Below, in pieces: positions 44,214-54,290 of a stretch of 64,000 bases of DNA. The position numbers were made by a program, and so were the translations under genes. The notes beneath the pieces were generated by a model. The model was not told the DNA's origin. It was given only the letters and a program-made list of their open reading frames with translations, and did no database searches. Source of the stretch: Hydnum rufescens UP504 (taxonomy: Eukaryota > Basidiomycota > Agaricomycetes > Cantharellales > Hydnaceae); NCBI GenBank assembly GCA_014904985.1, contig MU128939.1:24913-88912 (forward strand). The letters are read 5' to 3'. The first letter of the stretch is position 1, and each line of letters opens with the position of its first letter.

Positions 44214-45260
44214 TCACGGACCTTCGATTTGGCAAGAAGGAGACTCAGAGATGTTTTGGGTGATAGGCTCAATGCTAGATCCAAGTCCAGATTTCCTTTT
44301 AGATCCAACCTTGCTGGTGTTAGAATAGTCCTGGACTACCAAATTCTGGGTGTTCGTACGACTCAAGATCTGGGACATGCTCCACTGGTGTAGGTCTGGC
44401 TTGCACCAAGGCTCCAGGGCTTCATTCAATTGAAGGGGAGGCTGCATTAATTTGGGTTCAGGGATTAGGGTCCTGGACATCACATTTGATGGTGTATCAC
44501 AATGACACTCATTCTTCCTGGCTATGGCTGGGCTCGATGGGCTGCAGTGTATGGATGATACTATAATCCCAGACAGAGCTTGACATTTGGGCTCATTCAA
44601 GCTGGGAACTAACCTGTCAGAGGTACTTCTCAGGTGTTGTTGAGCTTGAGCAACCATATATTGGAGCGAACTCAAAGATTGGGTTCTGTTGAGGAGGCAG
44701 GCACATTCATAGTTGTTCAGACTGAAGTTGTACAGGGCACATGTCAGTCCCTGAAACAGCATGGTTTCCCATACCACCTCTTGCAGTACATCCCCGCAGT
44801 GTAGTATCACATGCACCAGTGTAGAATCCAGCATGTAGTTCAATGACCCCTTTGGGAAATTGGAGGTAACTTGGTTAAGGAAGTACCTTGAGTCCACATC
44901 CATATTGTAGAGCAGCCAGTCCAGCCATGTGGAGATGATATTTGTGGCTCTACGGAAGTCAAACTTATTGCTTCGATGGAGTGAGGCCCAAATAGCCTTA
45001 TAAGGTGGGGAGGATGGTTTCTGCATTCCCAGATCACAGTTATGGTCGATGGTTCTCGAGGCCTCATTTGACCAGTAGCTGGACATCATAGAGGGAACAG
45101 GACACAAGTCATTATTATAGCCAGGGGGGTGACTCAAGGATTGCATGTCCAGATGTACATTAGATTGTCTAGCCATAGAGGTGTCGGATAGCTGAATATG
45201 AGGTAAAGCTGGGCCACAACACAAATTTAGGGGAGTGACCACCCTTCTTGAGGTATCCAC
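44214..45260 (-). CDS. E3 hypothetical protein, largest frame (348 codons)
   Basis: It starts VDTSRRVVTPL-like, has a Ser/Pro-rich leader, then a probably globular part (IWASLHRSNKFDFRRATNI, STWLDWLLYNMDVDSRYF, LHCGDVLQEVVWETMLFQGL) and a basic Ser-rich tail (SKVGSKRKSGLGSS). The leader repeats VDTSRR(V)xTPL, also present at the end of the upstream frame 45,309-45,764. No known domain was identified, and there is no obvious DDE motif. Confidence 0.4.
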   Translation of the reverse strand: MDTSRRVVTPLNLCCGPALPHIQLSDTSMARQSNVHLDMQSLSHPPGYNNDLCPVPSMMSSYWSNEASRTIDHNCDLGMQKPSSPPYKAIWASLHRSNKFDFRRATNIISTWLDWLLYNMDVDSRYFLNQVTSNFPKGSLNYMLDSTLVHVILHCGDVLQEVVWETMLFQGLTCALYNFSLNNYECACLLNRTQSLSSLQYMVAQAQQHLRSTSDRLVPSLNEPKCQALSGIIVSSIHCSPSSPAIARKNECHCDTPSNVMSRTLIPEPKLMQPPLQLNEALEPWCKPDLHQWSMSQILSRTNTQNLVVQDYSNTSKVGSKRKSGLGSSIEPITQNISESPSCQIEGP

Positions 45261-45308
45261 CCTGTTTGAGAGGGGGCTAAGAGTTCCATCTATGAGTGGC
45301 CTGTGGGC

Positions 45309-45764
45309 TCATTTGGAAACAGGAGTTCCAAGAGACTGATCCTTGAAGGATGGGAGAGCTATGCTTGCATCTGTAAGAATGTCATAAGGTCTAGGATGAG
45401 ACAAGTGTGAGCCCTTGGTGATCCTTATAAGACTAGGGTCACCATATTTTTTAAGGGGAGTGGCCACCCTTCTTGAGGTATCCACCCTGCAAGGCAGGGG
45501 GTTAGGCAGCCAATTCCCGTAAGTAGATGAGGATGTTAGAGGTTGAGCTGTTGAGGATCTAGAGGTGCTCTTGCCAATGTTTGAGTCATGAATATTTGCA
45601 TCTGGGGGTGTGCAGAGGGAGGATGAGGGTGCTGAGTTTGAACCATGGGCAGTCCTGTAGGGACCCATCAATGGAGTTCTTACACACTCCACCAGTGTTA
45701 GTTTGGTCATATCCAAACTAAGGAATTGGGAGGAACCGGAAGGTGGTGGAGGTTCCAGGTCCAA
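45309..45764 (-). CDS. E3 hypothetical protein, 5' segment
   Basis: A 151-codon minus frame starting MDLEPPPPSGSSQFLSLDM, Ser/Thr/Pro-rich and low in charge, ending with SLGTPVSK. Contains RVDTSRRVATPL, duplicated in the next frame downstream. It may be the N-terminal exon of the same gene. Confidence 0.35.
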   Translation of the reverse strand: MDLEPPPPSGSSQFLSLDMTKLTLVECVRTPLMGPYRTAHGSNSAPSSSLCTPPDANIHDSNIGKSTSRSSTAQPLTSSSTYGNWLPNPLPCRVDTSRRVATPLKKYGDPSLIRITKGSHLSHPRPYDILTDASIALPSFKDQSLGTPVSK

Positions 45765-46159
45765 TGAATTAGTCCAGTCTGTGGGACTATGGCCATTTCA
45801 TATAGCCTGACAAGTTAGTAACTCTTGGAGGGAAAGAGTCTCTATGCCCACAAGGGCAAAGTAGGTGGGCTTAGTCATTAAGGCTGGGGTTGCACAGTGT
45901 GTAGTGCATAATCTGTAAGTCTGCGACTCCGTGAGACAGACAGATGATGATGGTAGAAAAGATACATTATCCAGGCATTGCCATGGCTCTTTCCATACAT
46001 GCAGTATGACTAAGACAGGCTATGTAAGAAGAGGGGCAATTCCTGGGACAGCACCAAACTCCTCTATGAGGAGAAGCTTTCCACTGGTTTGGGTTTAGAA
46101 AGTTATAGTAAATCCTTTTTAAAAGTATGAAGTGGCTCTATGGCCTAAGGGACTTATAA

Positions 46160-46870
46160 CACTACTAACAGAGGGGGAGGGGGAAATCAATCAAAATTTG
46201 CATCCCCTGCAGTTAATATACATCCTGTAATAATGCCATGGTAACCGGCAGAAAGGTGGGGATAAGGCGAAAATGATGAAAGAGAGATAAAGTCAAAAGC
46301 TTCAAAACTGAAGGAGATATTCAAGAATTAAGTCAGAATAGGGGAATATGGCTTAACCAAGTTATTCCTCCTGTCCTACTGAACAGAATCCCTTGGGGAA
46401 TGGTGATACTGGTCATCCTAGACATACCCTCCATCAGACATAGAGTGCCAGAATAATAAATGTCCTTAGTAATCAGAAAAGTGGAGATAAAGATGAAGTG
46501 AGACATGAGGAGACTAAATCACAGAAGACTGAGTTCTAATCCGCTAGTTTTACCCTCAGTACCATGCAATGAATATTTTCAGCTTCTTTCCAGGGGTGGT
46601 CGTCACTAATGAATCGGATCAAAACTGATGGAGGAATTTGCAAAATACTGAAGGAAAATATGAAACTTGTAATAAAATTAACTTGGAGGATGCAGTTCAT
46701 GTCCAATAGACATTAATTTGGTATCGTTAGAACGAGCTGAATTGTGGCTTTCTGGGAGCCATTTTTCTGAATCAACCTGATGAAAACTGAGTGAGATATT
46801 CCACTTTTACTCCTTGAGAGTGTTGTAATAGCCCCTATTTAACATGTGACCAGTCTGTGAGTTGGATGCA
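46160..46870 (+). repeat. Interspersed repeat R4, copy 3 (inside E3)
   Basis: Direct match to the 38.5-39.2 kb copy, including CTTCAAAACTGAAGGAGATA, CCTTGGGGAAT, and two of the ~160-bp modules starting near 46,555 and 46,715. Sharing between E3 and non-E3 sites shows R4 is an independent repeat family. Confidence 0.6.
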
Positions 46871-46982
46871 ATCGCTTGGGCAATCTTGTTTACATAATCC
46901 AGACTTGTATATCCCCACCAAGGCAATGAGCAATGCATAATGGATTGAGTACCAAACAAACAGGGCAAGTTGAATTGCCTGA

Positions 46983-47143
46983 GCCCAACCTGGTCAGCCA
47001 CAAATGTACATCTAGTTAGATACAATGAGCCTTGCATTTAAATAGTCTAACTAGATGTTTTTAGGCAGGGGCCCCTGGGGCCTCTGGGGTGGATTTCAGA
47101 TCCTCAGACAAGGGGCCCCAGGGGCCCCTTGTTCTGAACTTGG
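46983..47143. repeat. E3 right terminal inverted repeat
   Basis: Inverse of 42,395-42,555, ending CTGAACTTGG. One notable difference is CCTCCGGGGGTGA versus CCTCTGGGGTGGA, again at a CpG. Confidence 0.9.
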
Positions 47144-47302
47144 TGCATTGTGCTTAAGTTCTCTGAAGGGCAGACCTCACTGTGCTTGGTGTAGCAACCA
47201 TAATTATGCACTGTATTATGTTACTATACAAGCGTAAAAATTACTATTTGATTCTTAAGTTGAATAGAGCATAAAATTGTAAGTGGGGGTATGTGTTGGA
47301 AA

Positions 47303-48060
47303 TCACCAGAAGTTCGATAGATCAAGGGTACCATCAGGATTGAACACAAGATGTGAAAAATCAAACCCATCCAAAGTGACAGGAGGTAGCACGGTGTTGA
47401 AGGATTCCGCATACCAGTTCTGCAGGACAACACCTGGATTAGTGGAGCCTAAAGTTGAGGCTCCAAGGGTCAGATCCATTGCTCCAAAATTCGAATTCAT
47501 GGGTCCAATGGCCAAACTGGGATTGCCATTTGTCACAGTGCCAGGCTCCCAGTTTAGATTGTCTGAGGTCCCAAAGTATGAATGAATGGTATCACCAACA
47601 TTTGGCTCAGTCAGCCCAGAAGAAGGATTTGTCACCAGTTTTGCAGCAGTTTCTGTGCCATTGACCAAGTCCGGGCCAAGATCCTCTGAGTCAGAATTCT
47701 CAATGAAGGCCTTTGATAGGTTATGAGAGGCCTTCAAATTCTTGCCCTTTGAGGAAGCACCTGAACCTGAGGGGCCATGGGGTTTGCATGCAGGCAGTTT
47801 GGATCAAGCCCATGTTGACAACAGCTCCTTGGAGGGTGGTTTTTGGCCCCCCTCAGGTCCAGCACCTGAATTTGCATCTTGGACACAGTACACAATGACT
47901 TGGTTACGGTCAATGATCAATGGGTTGTCATCATCATTGTCGGTGTCATCATCAGACCACTTCTCTAACTTGATTGGGCAACCTTTCCCTTGTGGAATTC
48001 AGAGACTAGGAGGCACCACTGTCCCCCCTCCTGTCAGGGCGACACTGCCATTGAAGCCAC
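47303..48060 (-). CDS. Hypothetical acidic C-terminal protein fragment
   Basis: Minus strand: IPQGKGCPIKLEKWSDDDTD, NPLIIDRNQVIVYCVQD, GAGPEGGQKPP, then (47,737-47,303) MKASHNLSKAFIENSDSEDL through LDGFDFSHLVFNPDGTLDLS. Acidic and Ser/Asn/Gly-rich, resembling a disordered C-terminus. A stop near 47,800 separates the two parts. No family recognised. Confidence 0.35.
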
Positions 48061-48424
48061 AAACAGAAAGAGGAAAGAGATTAATTAACCACATGCTATT
48101 GCAGTGGGAATCCTGAGTATACACCACACAACAAGGGACACACAAGTCTCACACCTATCACAGTGGGAATCCTGAGAGATCAAAACTGGTGATCCCCCAA
48201 CTGTGAAGGGCTATAAATACTATTTCCTGCACACAGCCACCAGCCTTCCAGAGCCTTCTGCCATCTTCCATAACCTTCCAGATCCTCCTAGAATGCCGGC
48301 TCCACAGCCCATCAGTCAGCCTCCACAGCCACCATCACTAAGCCTCACTAAGCTGATGCAGCCATGTTACGAATCCTGTGTGCACCTCCACATGGCTATG
48401 CCCCAACTTCCATATGTATCCCCC

Positions 48425-48878
48425 TTAGCATATGTACTTCCAAGGCAGTGTATGCCTGGGTACTCCAAAGGTGTCCAAAGTGTCAAAGGACCATAATGAT
48501 GTGGATGGAGTATGGATTGGGACAGGTGATGTGGATTCAGGGACTGGGGGTGGAGGAGGAGGAGGGGGAGTCTGGATTGGCAACTCCATGGACTCATGTG
48601 GGGAATGAGGGAATGACAGGTGCTGACAAGGGCGCCAATGCTGCCACTGGTTGACTACCCAGCCCATAGCCTGCTGGCCGAGGCCTGATAGAACAAGGGC
48701 AATAATAATAAGAGAAATGCCAACAATGGCAAGGATGACAATAACCCCCATAGTGAATGGAGGGAGAGAGGAGATAAGAGCATTTGAGGAAGTAGGCACC
48801 ATATGATAGAGTCAATGAAGAATGATACTCTGACGGGTAAGTCCTTAGGTGGAAGCAAATGTCAATTTGATCCTGACA
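48425..48878 (-). repeat. Retrotransposon A LTR (start) with membrane-segment frame
   Basis: On minus, a purine tract (AAAAGGGGGGTAA) is followed by TGTCAGGATC at 48,878, the start of the 3' LTR. The LTR carries a frame (48,802-48,425) that starts MVPTSSNALISSLPPFT, has a ~22-residue hydrophobic segment, then a Pro-rich tail. A matching frame is in copy B at 50,400-50,044. The LTR's far end was not located. Confidence 0.6.
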
Positions 48879-48880
48879 TT

Positions 48881-49281
48881 ACCCCCCTTTTAGGACTCGG
48901 CATCATGACAAGTTTTCCTTGAGTCCAGTCAAATAAAGTATGCTGGGGGACCTCAGTAAAATTTTTGAAGTGGGTGAAAGGTAGGGTGTCCCAGATAGCA
49001 GTTGCAATATGACATGGGGAGTTTGGATGGAGGTGATGGAAGTCATTTAGGAGCCATTTGGAGTTGCCGAGGTTTGATTCTGGTTCCCAACTGTTTTCCT
49101 CTGGGCCATAGCCTTTCCATTTAACGAGGTATTGCAGTTTTGTATGATAGAGACGACTGTCCAAGATTGTCTCAACCTCATATTCGGTGTCACCCTTTGC
49201 TGTAATGATCAGTTTGGGTACTGGGGGGCTGACGTCACTCAGGAATACGATCAGGTATGAATGGGCAGAGTTTGCTGACAT
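48881..49281 (-). pseudogene. Retrotransposon A: pol C-terminus with chromodomain
   Basis: The chromodomain reads EYEVETILDSRLYHTKLQYL, then VKWKGYGPEENSWEPESNL and a helical end. Chromodomains of Ty3/gypsy chromoviruses steer integration to chromatin. It follows the integrase C-terminal segment at 49,235-49,552 with a frame change. Confidence 0.85.
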
Positions 49282-49983
49282 GGAACACTGGGTGGACTTG
49301 TTGGAAGTTCCAGGTGAGTTTTAGCTGATAGGCTGATGGTGAGATAACTTTGTCAATTGGGAAGGGACCAAACCACTTGTCATCAAACTTCTTGGTAGGG
49401 CATGTCATTGTGATATTTTCTGCATCAAGCCAAACTTTATCCCCCTTTTCATAACTGGGTGCAGTTTGGTGATGAGCATCATAGAAGCATGCCATGTCAT
49501 GTGCTGCTTGGCAAAGAGCAGACTTGGCCTCTTCCGTGCTTGCTTCATACACTTCACAAACTCATCAACAGCTTCCAGGCAGGTTTCCCAAGTAGGCTCT
49601 GTGCCCAGGCATGGGTGTTGGCCTGTATCGAGTTCAAAAGGAGAGTGTCAGGTGGCAGAGTGAATGTGATTATTATAGGTGAACTCTGCTAACGCCATCC
49701 AGTCATACCAATCATCCTGCCTCTCATTGACGAAGAGGTGTAGATATGGTTCGATTTCCTGATTGACTCGCTCAGTCTGACCATCAGTTTGAGGATGGTA
49801 TGCCATAGACAGGGAAGTGTGGATGCCAAGGAGACAATTGAGTTCCTTCATAAAGGAGGATGCAAACTGGGGTCCCCGATCAAGGTAAGCCATGATGCTT
49901 CAACATGGCCCAAATAGTCGAGCAAGTCCTACAGAGTCAACCTCATCTGTAGTTGGATTGCATGCATTGTTTTGATAGGCGGT
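49235..49983 (-). pseudogene. Retrotransposon A: integrase, end part, running into the gap
   Basis: 49,893-49,648: [20 protein letters not shown] then [16 protein letters not shown] (second Asp and Glu of the DDE core). 49,552-49,235: MACFYDAHHQTAPSYEKGDK, VWLDAENI and HPVFHVSKLCPF (integrase C-terminal GPY/F-type region). The copy is cut at 49,983 by the run of Ns. Confidence 0.85.
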
Positions 49984-49986
49984 CAC

Positions 49987-50012
49987 ANNNNNNNNNNNNN
50001 NNNNNNNNNNNN
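49987..50012. other. Assembly gap (26 Ns)
   Basis: Unresolved bases lie between two similar retrotransposon copies; a collapsed or mis-joined repeat is possible. The following AAAAAAAAAAGAGGAGG and a TTCAGGTTTTGCCC / GGGCAAAACCTGA inverted repeat (50,046-50,103) do not belong to either copy. Confidence 0.95.
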
Positions 50013-50043
50013 AAAAAAAAAAGAGGAGGAATATTGAGAAGAT

Positions 50044-50476
50044 TCAGGTTTTGGTTAAGTTCAGGTTTTGCCCAAATGGGGCAAAACCTGACCTGAACCT
50101 GACTTTGGCAACCATAATTGGGACAGGTGGTGTGGATTCAGGGACTGGGGGCAGAGGAGGAGGGGGAGTCTGGATTGGCAACTCCATGGACTCATGTGGG
50201 GAGCAAGGGAATGACAGGTGCTGACAAGGGTGCCAATGCTGCCACTGGTTGACTACCCAGCCCATAGCCTGCTGGCCGAGGCCTGATAGAATGAGGGCAA
50301 TAATAATAAGAGAAATGTCAATAATGGCAAGGATGACAATAACCCCCTTAGTGAATGGAGGGAGAGAGGACAGAAGAGCATTTGAAGAAGTAGGTGCCAT
50401 ATGATAGAGTTGATGAAGAATGATACTCTGACGGGTAAGTCCTTAGGTGGAAGCAAATGTCAATATGATCCTGACA
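50044..50476 (-). repeat. Retrotransposon B LTR (partial) with membrane-segment frame
   Basis: TGTCAGGATC begins at 50,476 after a purine tract. Similarity to the LTR of copy A continues to about 50,115 and stops there. The frame 50,400-50,044 starts MAPTSSNALLSSLPPFT and has the same hydrophobic segment as copy A with conservative changes (Val/Ile, Asp for Gly). Confidence 0.6.
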
Positions 50477-50478
50477 TT

Positions 50479-50762
50479 ACCCCCCTTTTAGGACTTGGTG
50501 TCATGATGAGTTTTCCTTGAGTCCAGTCAAATAAAGTATGCTGGGGGACCTCAGTAAAATTTTTGAAGTGGGTGAAAGGTAGGGTATCCCAGATAGCAGT
50601 TGAAATACACCATGGGGAGTTTGGATGGAGGTGATGGAAGTCATCAAGGAGCCATTTAGAGTTGCTGAGGTTTGATTCTGGTTCCCAACTGTTTTCCTCT
50701 GGGCCATAGCCTTTCCATTTAATGAGGTATTGCAGTTTTGTACAATAGAGATGACTGTCCAA
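50479..50762 (-). pseudogene. Retrotransposon B: chromodomain
   Basis: LYCTKLQYLIKWKGYGPEEN then SWEPESNLSNSKWLLDDFHH, closely matching copy A. The preceding part is in another frame (50,878-50,501). Confidence 0.85.
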
Positions 50763-50831
50763 GATTGTCTCAACCGCATATTTGGTGTCACCCTTTGCCG
50801 TAATGATTGGTTTGGGTACTGGGGGCTGGCA

Positions 50832-51772
50832 TCACTCAGGAATATGATCAGGTACAAATGGGCAGAGTTTGCTGACATGGAAAACTGGGTGGACTTGTTG
50901 GAAGTTCCAGGTGAGTTTTAGCCAATAGGCTGATGGTGAGATAACTTTGTCAATCAGGAAGGGACCAAACCACTTGTCATCAAACTTCTTGGTAGGTGCA
51001 CGTTGTTGTGATGTTTTCTGCATCAAGCCAAACTTTATCTCCTTTTTCATAACTGGGTGCAGTTTGTTGATGAGCATCATAGAAGTGTGCCATGTCATGT
51101 GCTGCTTGGTGAAGAGCAGACTTGGCCTCCTCCATGGCTTGCTTCATACACTTCACAAACTCATCAACAGCTTCCAGGCAGGTTTCCCTAGTAGGCTCTG
51201 TGCCCAGGCATGGGTGTTGGCCTGTATTGAGTTCGAAAGGAGAGTGTCAGGTGGCAGAGTGAATGTGATTATTATAGGTGAACTCTGCTAATGCCATCCA
51301 GTCATACCAATCATCCTGCCTCATTGACAAAGAGGCATAGATATTGTTCGATTTCCTGATTGACCTGCTCAGTCTGACCATCAGTTTGAGGATGGTATGC
51401 TGTAGACAGGGAATTGTGAATGCCAAGGAGACAATTGAGTTCCTTCATAAAGGAGGATGCAAACTGGGGTCCCCGATCACTGATAATCTCTTCAGGTAAG
51501 CCATGATGCTTCCAAACATGGTCACAATAGAGTCAAGCAAGTCCTACAGAGTCAACCTCATCTGTAGTTGGGATTGCATGCATTCATTTTGATAGGCAGT
51601 CAACCACTACCCAAATTGCATTATATCCCTGACTGAGTGGGAGGCCTGTGATGAAGTCTGTGGTGATGATTTGCCATCGATGATCTGGAACCCGATTTGA
51701 GTTTCCATAGTGGCATGGTGGGGAATGTTTTAGTGCAATTGCATCTGTCACACCCCCATACATAGTTGGCAA
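50832..51772 (-). pseudogene. Retrotransposon B: integrase core and C-terminal region (decayed)
   Basis: 51,772-51,584 has HYGNSNRVPDHRWQIITTDF, ITGLPLSQGYNAIWVVVDCL (first catalytic Asp). After many frame changes, 51,098-50,832 holds KFDDKWFGPFLIDKV and HPVFHVSKLCPF. Stops and indels make it non-functional. Confidence 0.8.
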
Positions 51773-51776
51773 TATA

Positions 51777-52631
51777 TCATGTGATTCCTGGCCACCAGTA
51801 ATTGTGAGTGACTAGCTCAACTGTCTTCCATTGACCAGGGTGCCCAGCCACAGGAGTGTCATGATGAGCCTTGACAATGTCATGATGCAACTTGGGATTG
51901 CATGGGACATAAACTTTTCCTTGGAGGAGGATAAACCCAACAGATACAACCCAACCATCCTCCTCAGATCCATCCAGATCCTTTATTGCCTTGGCCACTG
52001 ACTCATCTAAATCCTTTGAGTCATGGATCCTCTGCTGGAAATCAGCCCCAAGACCCTGTATGGACAAGCTTTCCATTGCCTTAATCTGGAAGAGCTTGGG
52101 TGGGAGGAGGGTCTGATTTTGGTTATCTCCCTCCCCATGATGATGATCAGCTCGGCAAGATAAGGCATCAGGTTTAGTAGAACTCTTTCCAGGGTGGTGG
52201 GTGATGTGTAAATCAAAACAGGATAAGAACAAGGACCAGTGTGCCTGTTGCCAATTGAGAGATTGGGCTGTCATGAAATAGACAAGATTGCGGTGATCAG
52301 TCAAGATTTCTACTGGATGTGCAGCTCCCTTGAGGAGGTGTTGAAATTCTTGTAAGCCATGGATGATTGCCAATAGCTCTTTGTCATGAATTTCATAATT
52401 GCGCTCCACATCATTGAGACTTTTGGAAATAAATCCCACTGGGTGCCACTTGTCATCATCCCTTAGCTGGGAGAGGACAGCCCCCATAGTGAAGTCAGAA
52501 CTATCTGCTTCCAGATGGTAGGGCTGGTCAGCATCAGGATGCACAAGAATGGGCATTGAGGTGATGGCTGTCTTTAGTTGATCAAAGGCCTTCTGCTGAT
52601 CCTCTGCCCACTTCCATGGTGCATCTTTCAA
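51777..52631 (-). pseudogene. Retrotransposon B: RNase H and integrase zinc-binding domain
   Basis: An open 284-codon stretch: WAEDQQKAFDQLKTAITSMP, YHLEADSSDFTMGAVLSQ, GFISKSLNDVERNYEIHDKE, DHRNLVYFMTAQSLNWQQAH (RNase H-like), then HHDIVKAHHDTPVAGHPG and YWWPGIT (His side of the HHCC domain). This is the best preserved part of copy B. Confidence 0.85.
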
Positions 52632-52639
52632 GTGAGTTG

Positions 52640-53709
52640 GTGAAGGGGATGAGCAATATGTGAGAAATTTTCGATGAAGTGTCAGTAAAAGTTAACAAAG
52701 CCAAGGAATGATTGAACCTCTTTGACTGTTGTAGGAGATGGCCATTCCCAAACTCCAGCAACCTTAACTGGATCCATTCCAACTTGTCCTGGGGATAGGA
52801 TAAGTCTGAGATACTCCACAGTTGCCACTCCAAAGGTGCACTTTTCAGCCTTGAGGAACAGATTATTTTCTTGCAGGATTTGGAGGACCTTTCAGACTAC
52901 CTCATAGTGTTGTGCAAGTGTTTCAGTAAGAACCAGAATATCATCCATGTACATGGCTACCACTCCTTCTGTGACAAGATCTTTGAAGAGGTGATTCATC
53001 ATGGTTTGAAAGGTGGCAGGGCTATTAGTCAGCCCAAAGAACATGACAAGTGGTTCGAAGAGTCCTCAGTTGGTGTGGAATGCTGCCTTCCATTCATCTC
53101 CTTTGTGCATCTGAATATTGTTGTAGCCCCATCGCACATCCAACTTGGTGAAGAACTTGGCCTGAGTGACTTGATTTAAGATGTCTGTCACCAGGGGGAG
53201 AGGATAAGCATTTTTCACCATAGCCGCGTTGAGCTTCTGATAATCCTGGACAAAGCATAGGCCTCCATCCTTCTTCTTAACAAAGAAGACAGGGGCAGCT
53301 ATGGGTGACTTGGATGGGCAGATTCGTCCAGTCTCTAGGTGCTCCTTCAAGAAGGCATCCATCTCTTGCTGCTCATTGGGGGATGATGGGTATAATTTCA
53401 CCCCAGTATGCACAATGTCCTCTTTTAGCTCAATAGCATGGTCCCAGGGACAATGTGGGGGAAGGTGATCAAAGGATTCCTTAGCAAAGACATCATGGAA
53501 GTTGTGGTACTGTTTGGGCACCATTTCTTCAAAGGGCCACTTCTTAAAGGTCTTCTTATGCTGCTCAATGGTGAGGTGGGTGGATATAGATTCGGTTGCA
53601 GAGATATGCTCTTCAGGGTGAAGGAAGACTACAAGATATGATCTTCCCTGTGCACATCTTCCCAGTTATCACCAGGTGGGCTCTTGCCCATTTTCTTTGA
53701 TAGAACACC
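52640..53709 (-). pseudogene. Retrotransposon B: reverse transcriptase, split by element C
   Basis: 53,524-53,066: YHNFHDVFAKESFDHLPPH, GRICPSKSPIAAPVFFVKKK, DGGLCFVQDYQKLNAA and KLDVRWGYNNIQMHKGDEWK. Then, in other frames, the YMDD active-site motif (YMDDILVL near 52,940) and a thumb-like region down to 52,640. Its protease and gag lie beyond element C at 60,004-61,162. Confidence 0.85.
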
Positions 53710-54290
53710 TGTCAGGGTCTTCCCCTTACTCCGGTCAACTCTGGATCACTCCGGTCCTTGTCCACCCACCTCCAGTCTGGTTCTCCACTTATTTCCTTTG
53801 CCCAAGTCCAGTTTGCTTCCGGCTTGATCCCAGTTTGACTCCAGTCCAACCCTATCTTGGTTTCATTTCCTTTTCATTTCCCTTTCATTTCCCATTGCTT
53901 CCGGTTTGCCCCTGGCCGAGTTCCTGTTCCTGTTCCTGTCCCCCTTGTAACCACCCCCAGTTTAGCGATCACTCCCCTGTAGTATAGTCATCACATATAA
54001 GTAGTCCGAGAGTGAAGTCCAGAGACCCCAGCTTTGGTCTCTCAGGATTTCCGCTGTTACTCCGGACTACAGGTCTGAGTACTTTCCAGTTGACTCCGTG
54101 AGCTTAAGGACCGCTGTGCTCATTTCCACCTAGTCCCCTCCGGCTGCTGGACTGCCTCTCTGTCCCCTCCTATCCTTGTTATCTCATTCTTGCCTGGATT
54201 CTCCCAGACTTAGCCAGACTTACACTGGACTTGCCGGAATTATCTGTGTTTATATTTGTTTGGTGCTCTCATTGCAGCATGGCCCTGACA
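53710..54290 (+). repeat. Retrotransposon C 5' LTR (581 bp)
   Basis: It starts TGTCAGGG and ends CCCTGACA. Contains TATAA at 53,996-54,000 and the likely transcript start near 54,030. The gag ATG (54,279) lies within its last 12 bases. Confidence 0.9.
53996..54000 (+). promoter_or_regulatory. LTR TATA box
   Basis: CACATATAAGTAG sits ~30 bp upstream of AGCTTTGGTCT (54,030-54,040), the segment complementary to the primer-binding site. The spacing fits a transcription start at about 54,030. Confidence 0.6.

Larger units (their letters stand above)
42395..47143. mobile_element. E3: 4.75-kb TIR element with unrecognised genes
   Basis: Ends are ~160-bp inverted repeats opening CCAAGTTCAG, with the internal palindromic GGGGCCCC blocks and AACTAGATGTACATTT. 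All long frames inside lie on minus (45,764 to 42,519). No DDE, RT, helicase or tyrosine recombinase motif was recognised. No clear target duplication was seen. It sits at the truncated right end of E2. It could be a non-autonomous element or one with an unfamiliar transposase. Confidence 0.65.

Noticed and set aside
42395..47143. E3 as a Helitron
   Set aside because: It has long terminal inverted repeats and no Rep/helicase motifs; Helitrons lack such repeats.
47055..47237. 60-codon frame at the right end of E3
   Set aside because: It covers the GC-rich terminal repeat and extends out of the element, so is fortuitous.
53676..53987. 103-codon frame across the LTR start of element C
   Set aside because: It crosses the boundary between B and C, so it did not exist before insertion.
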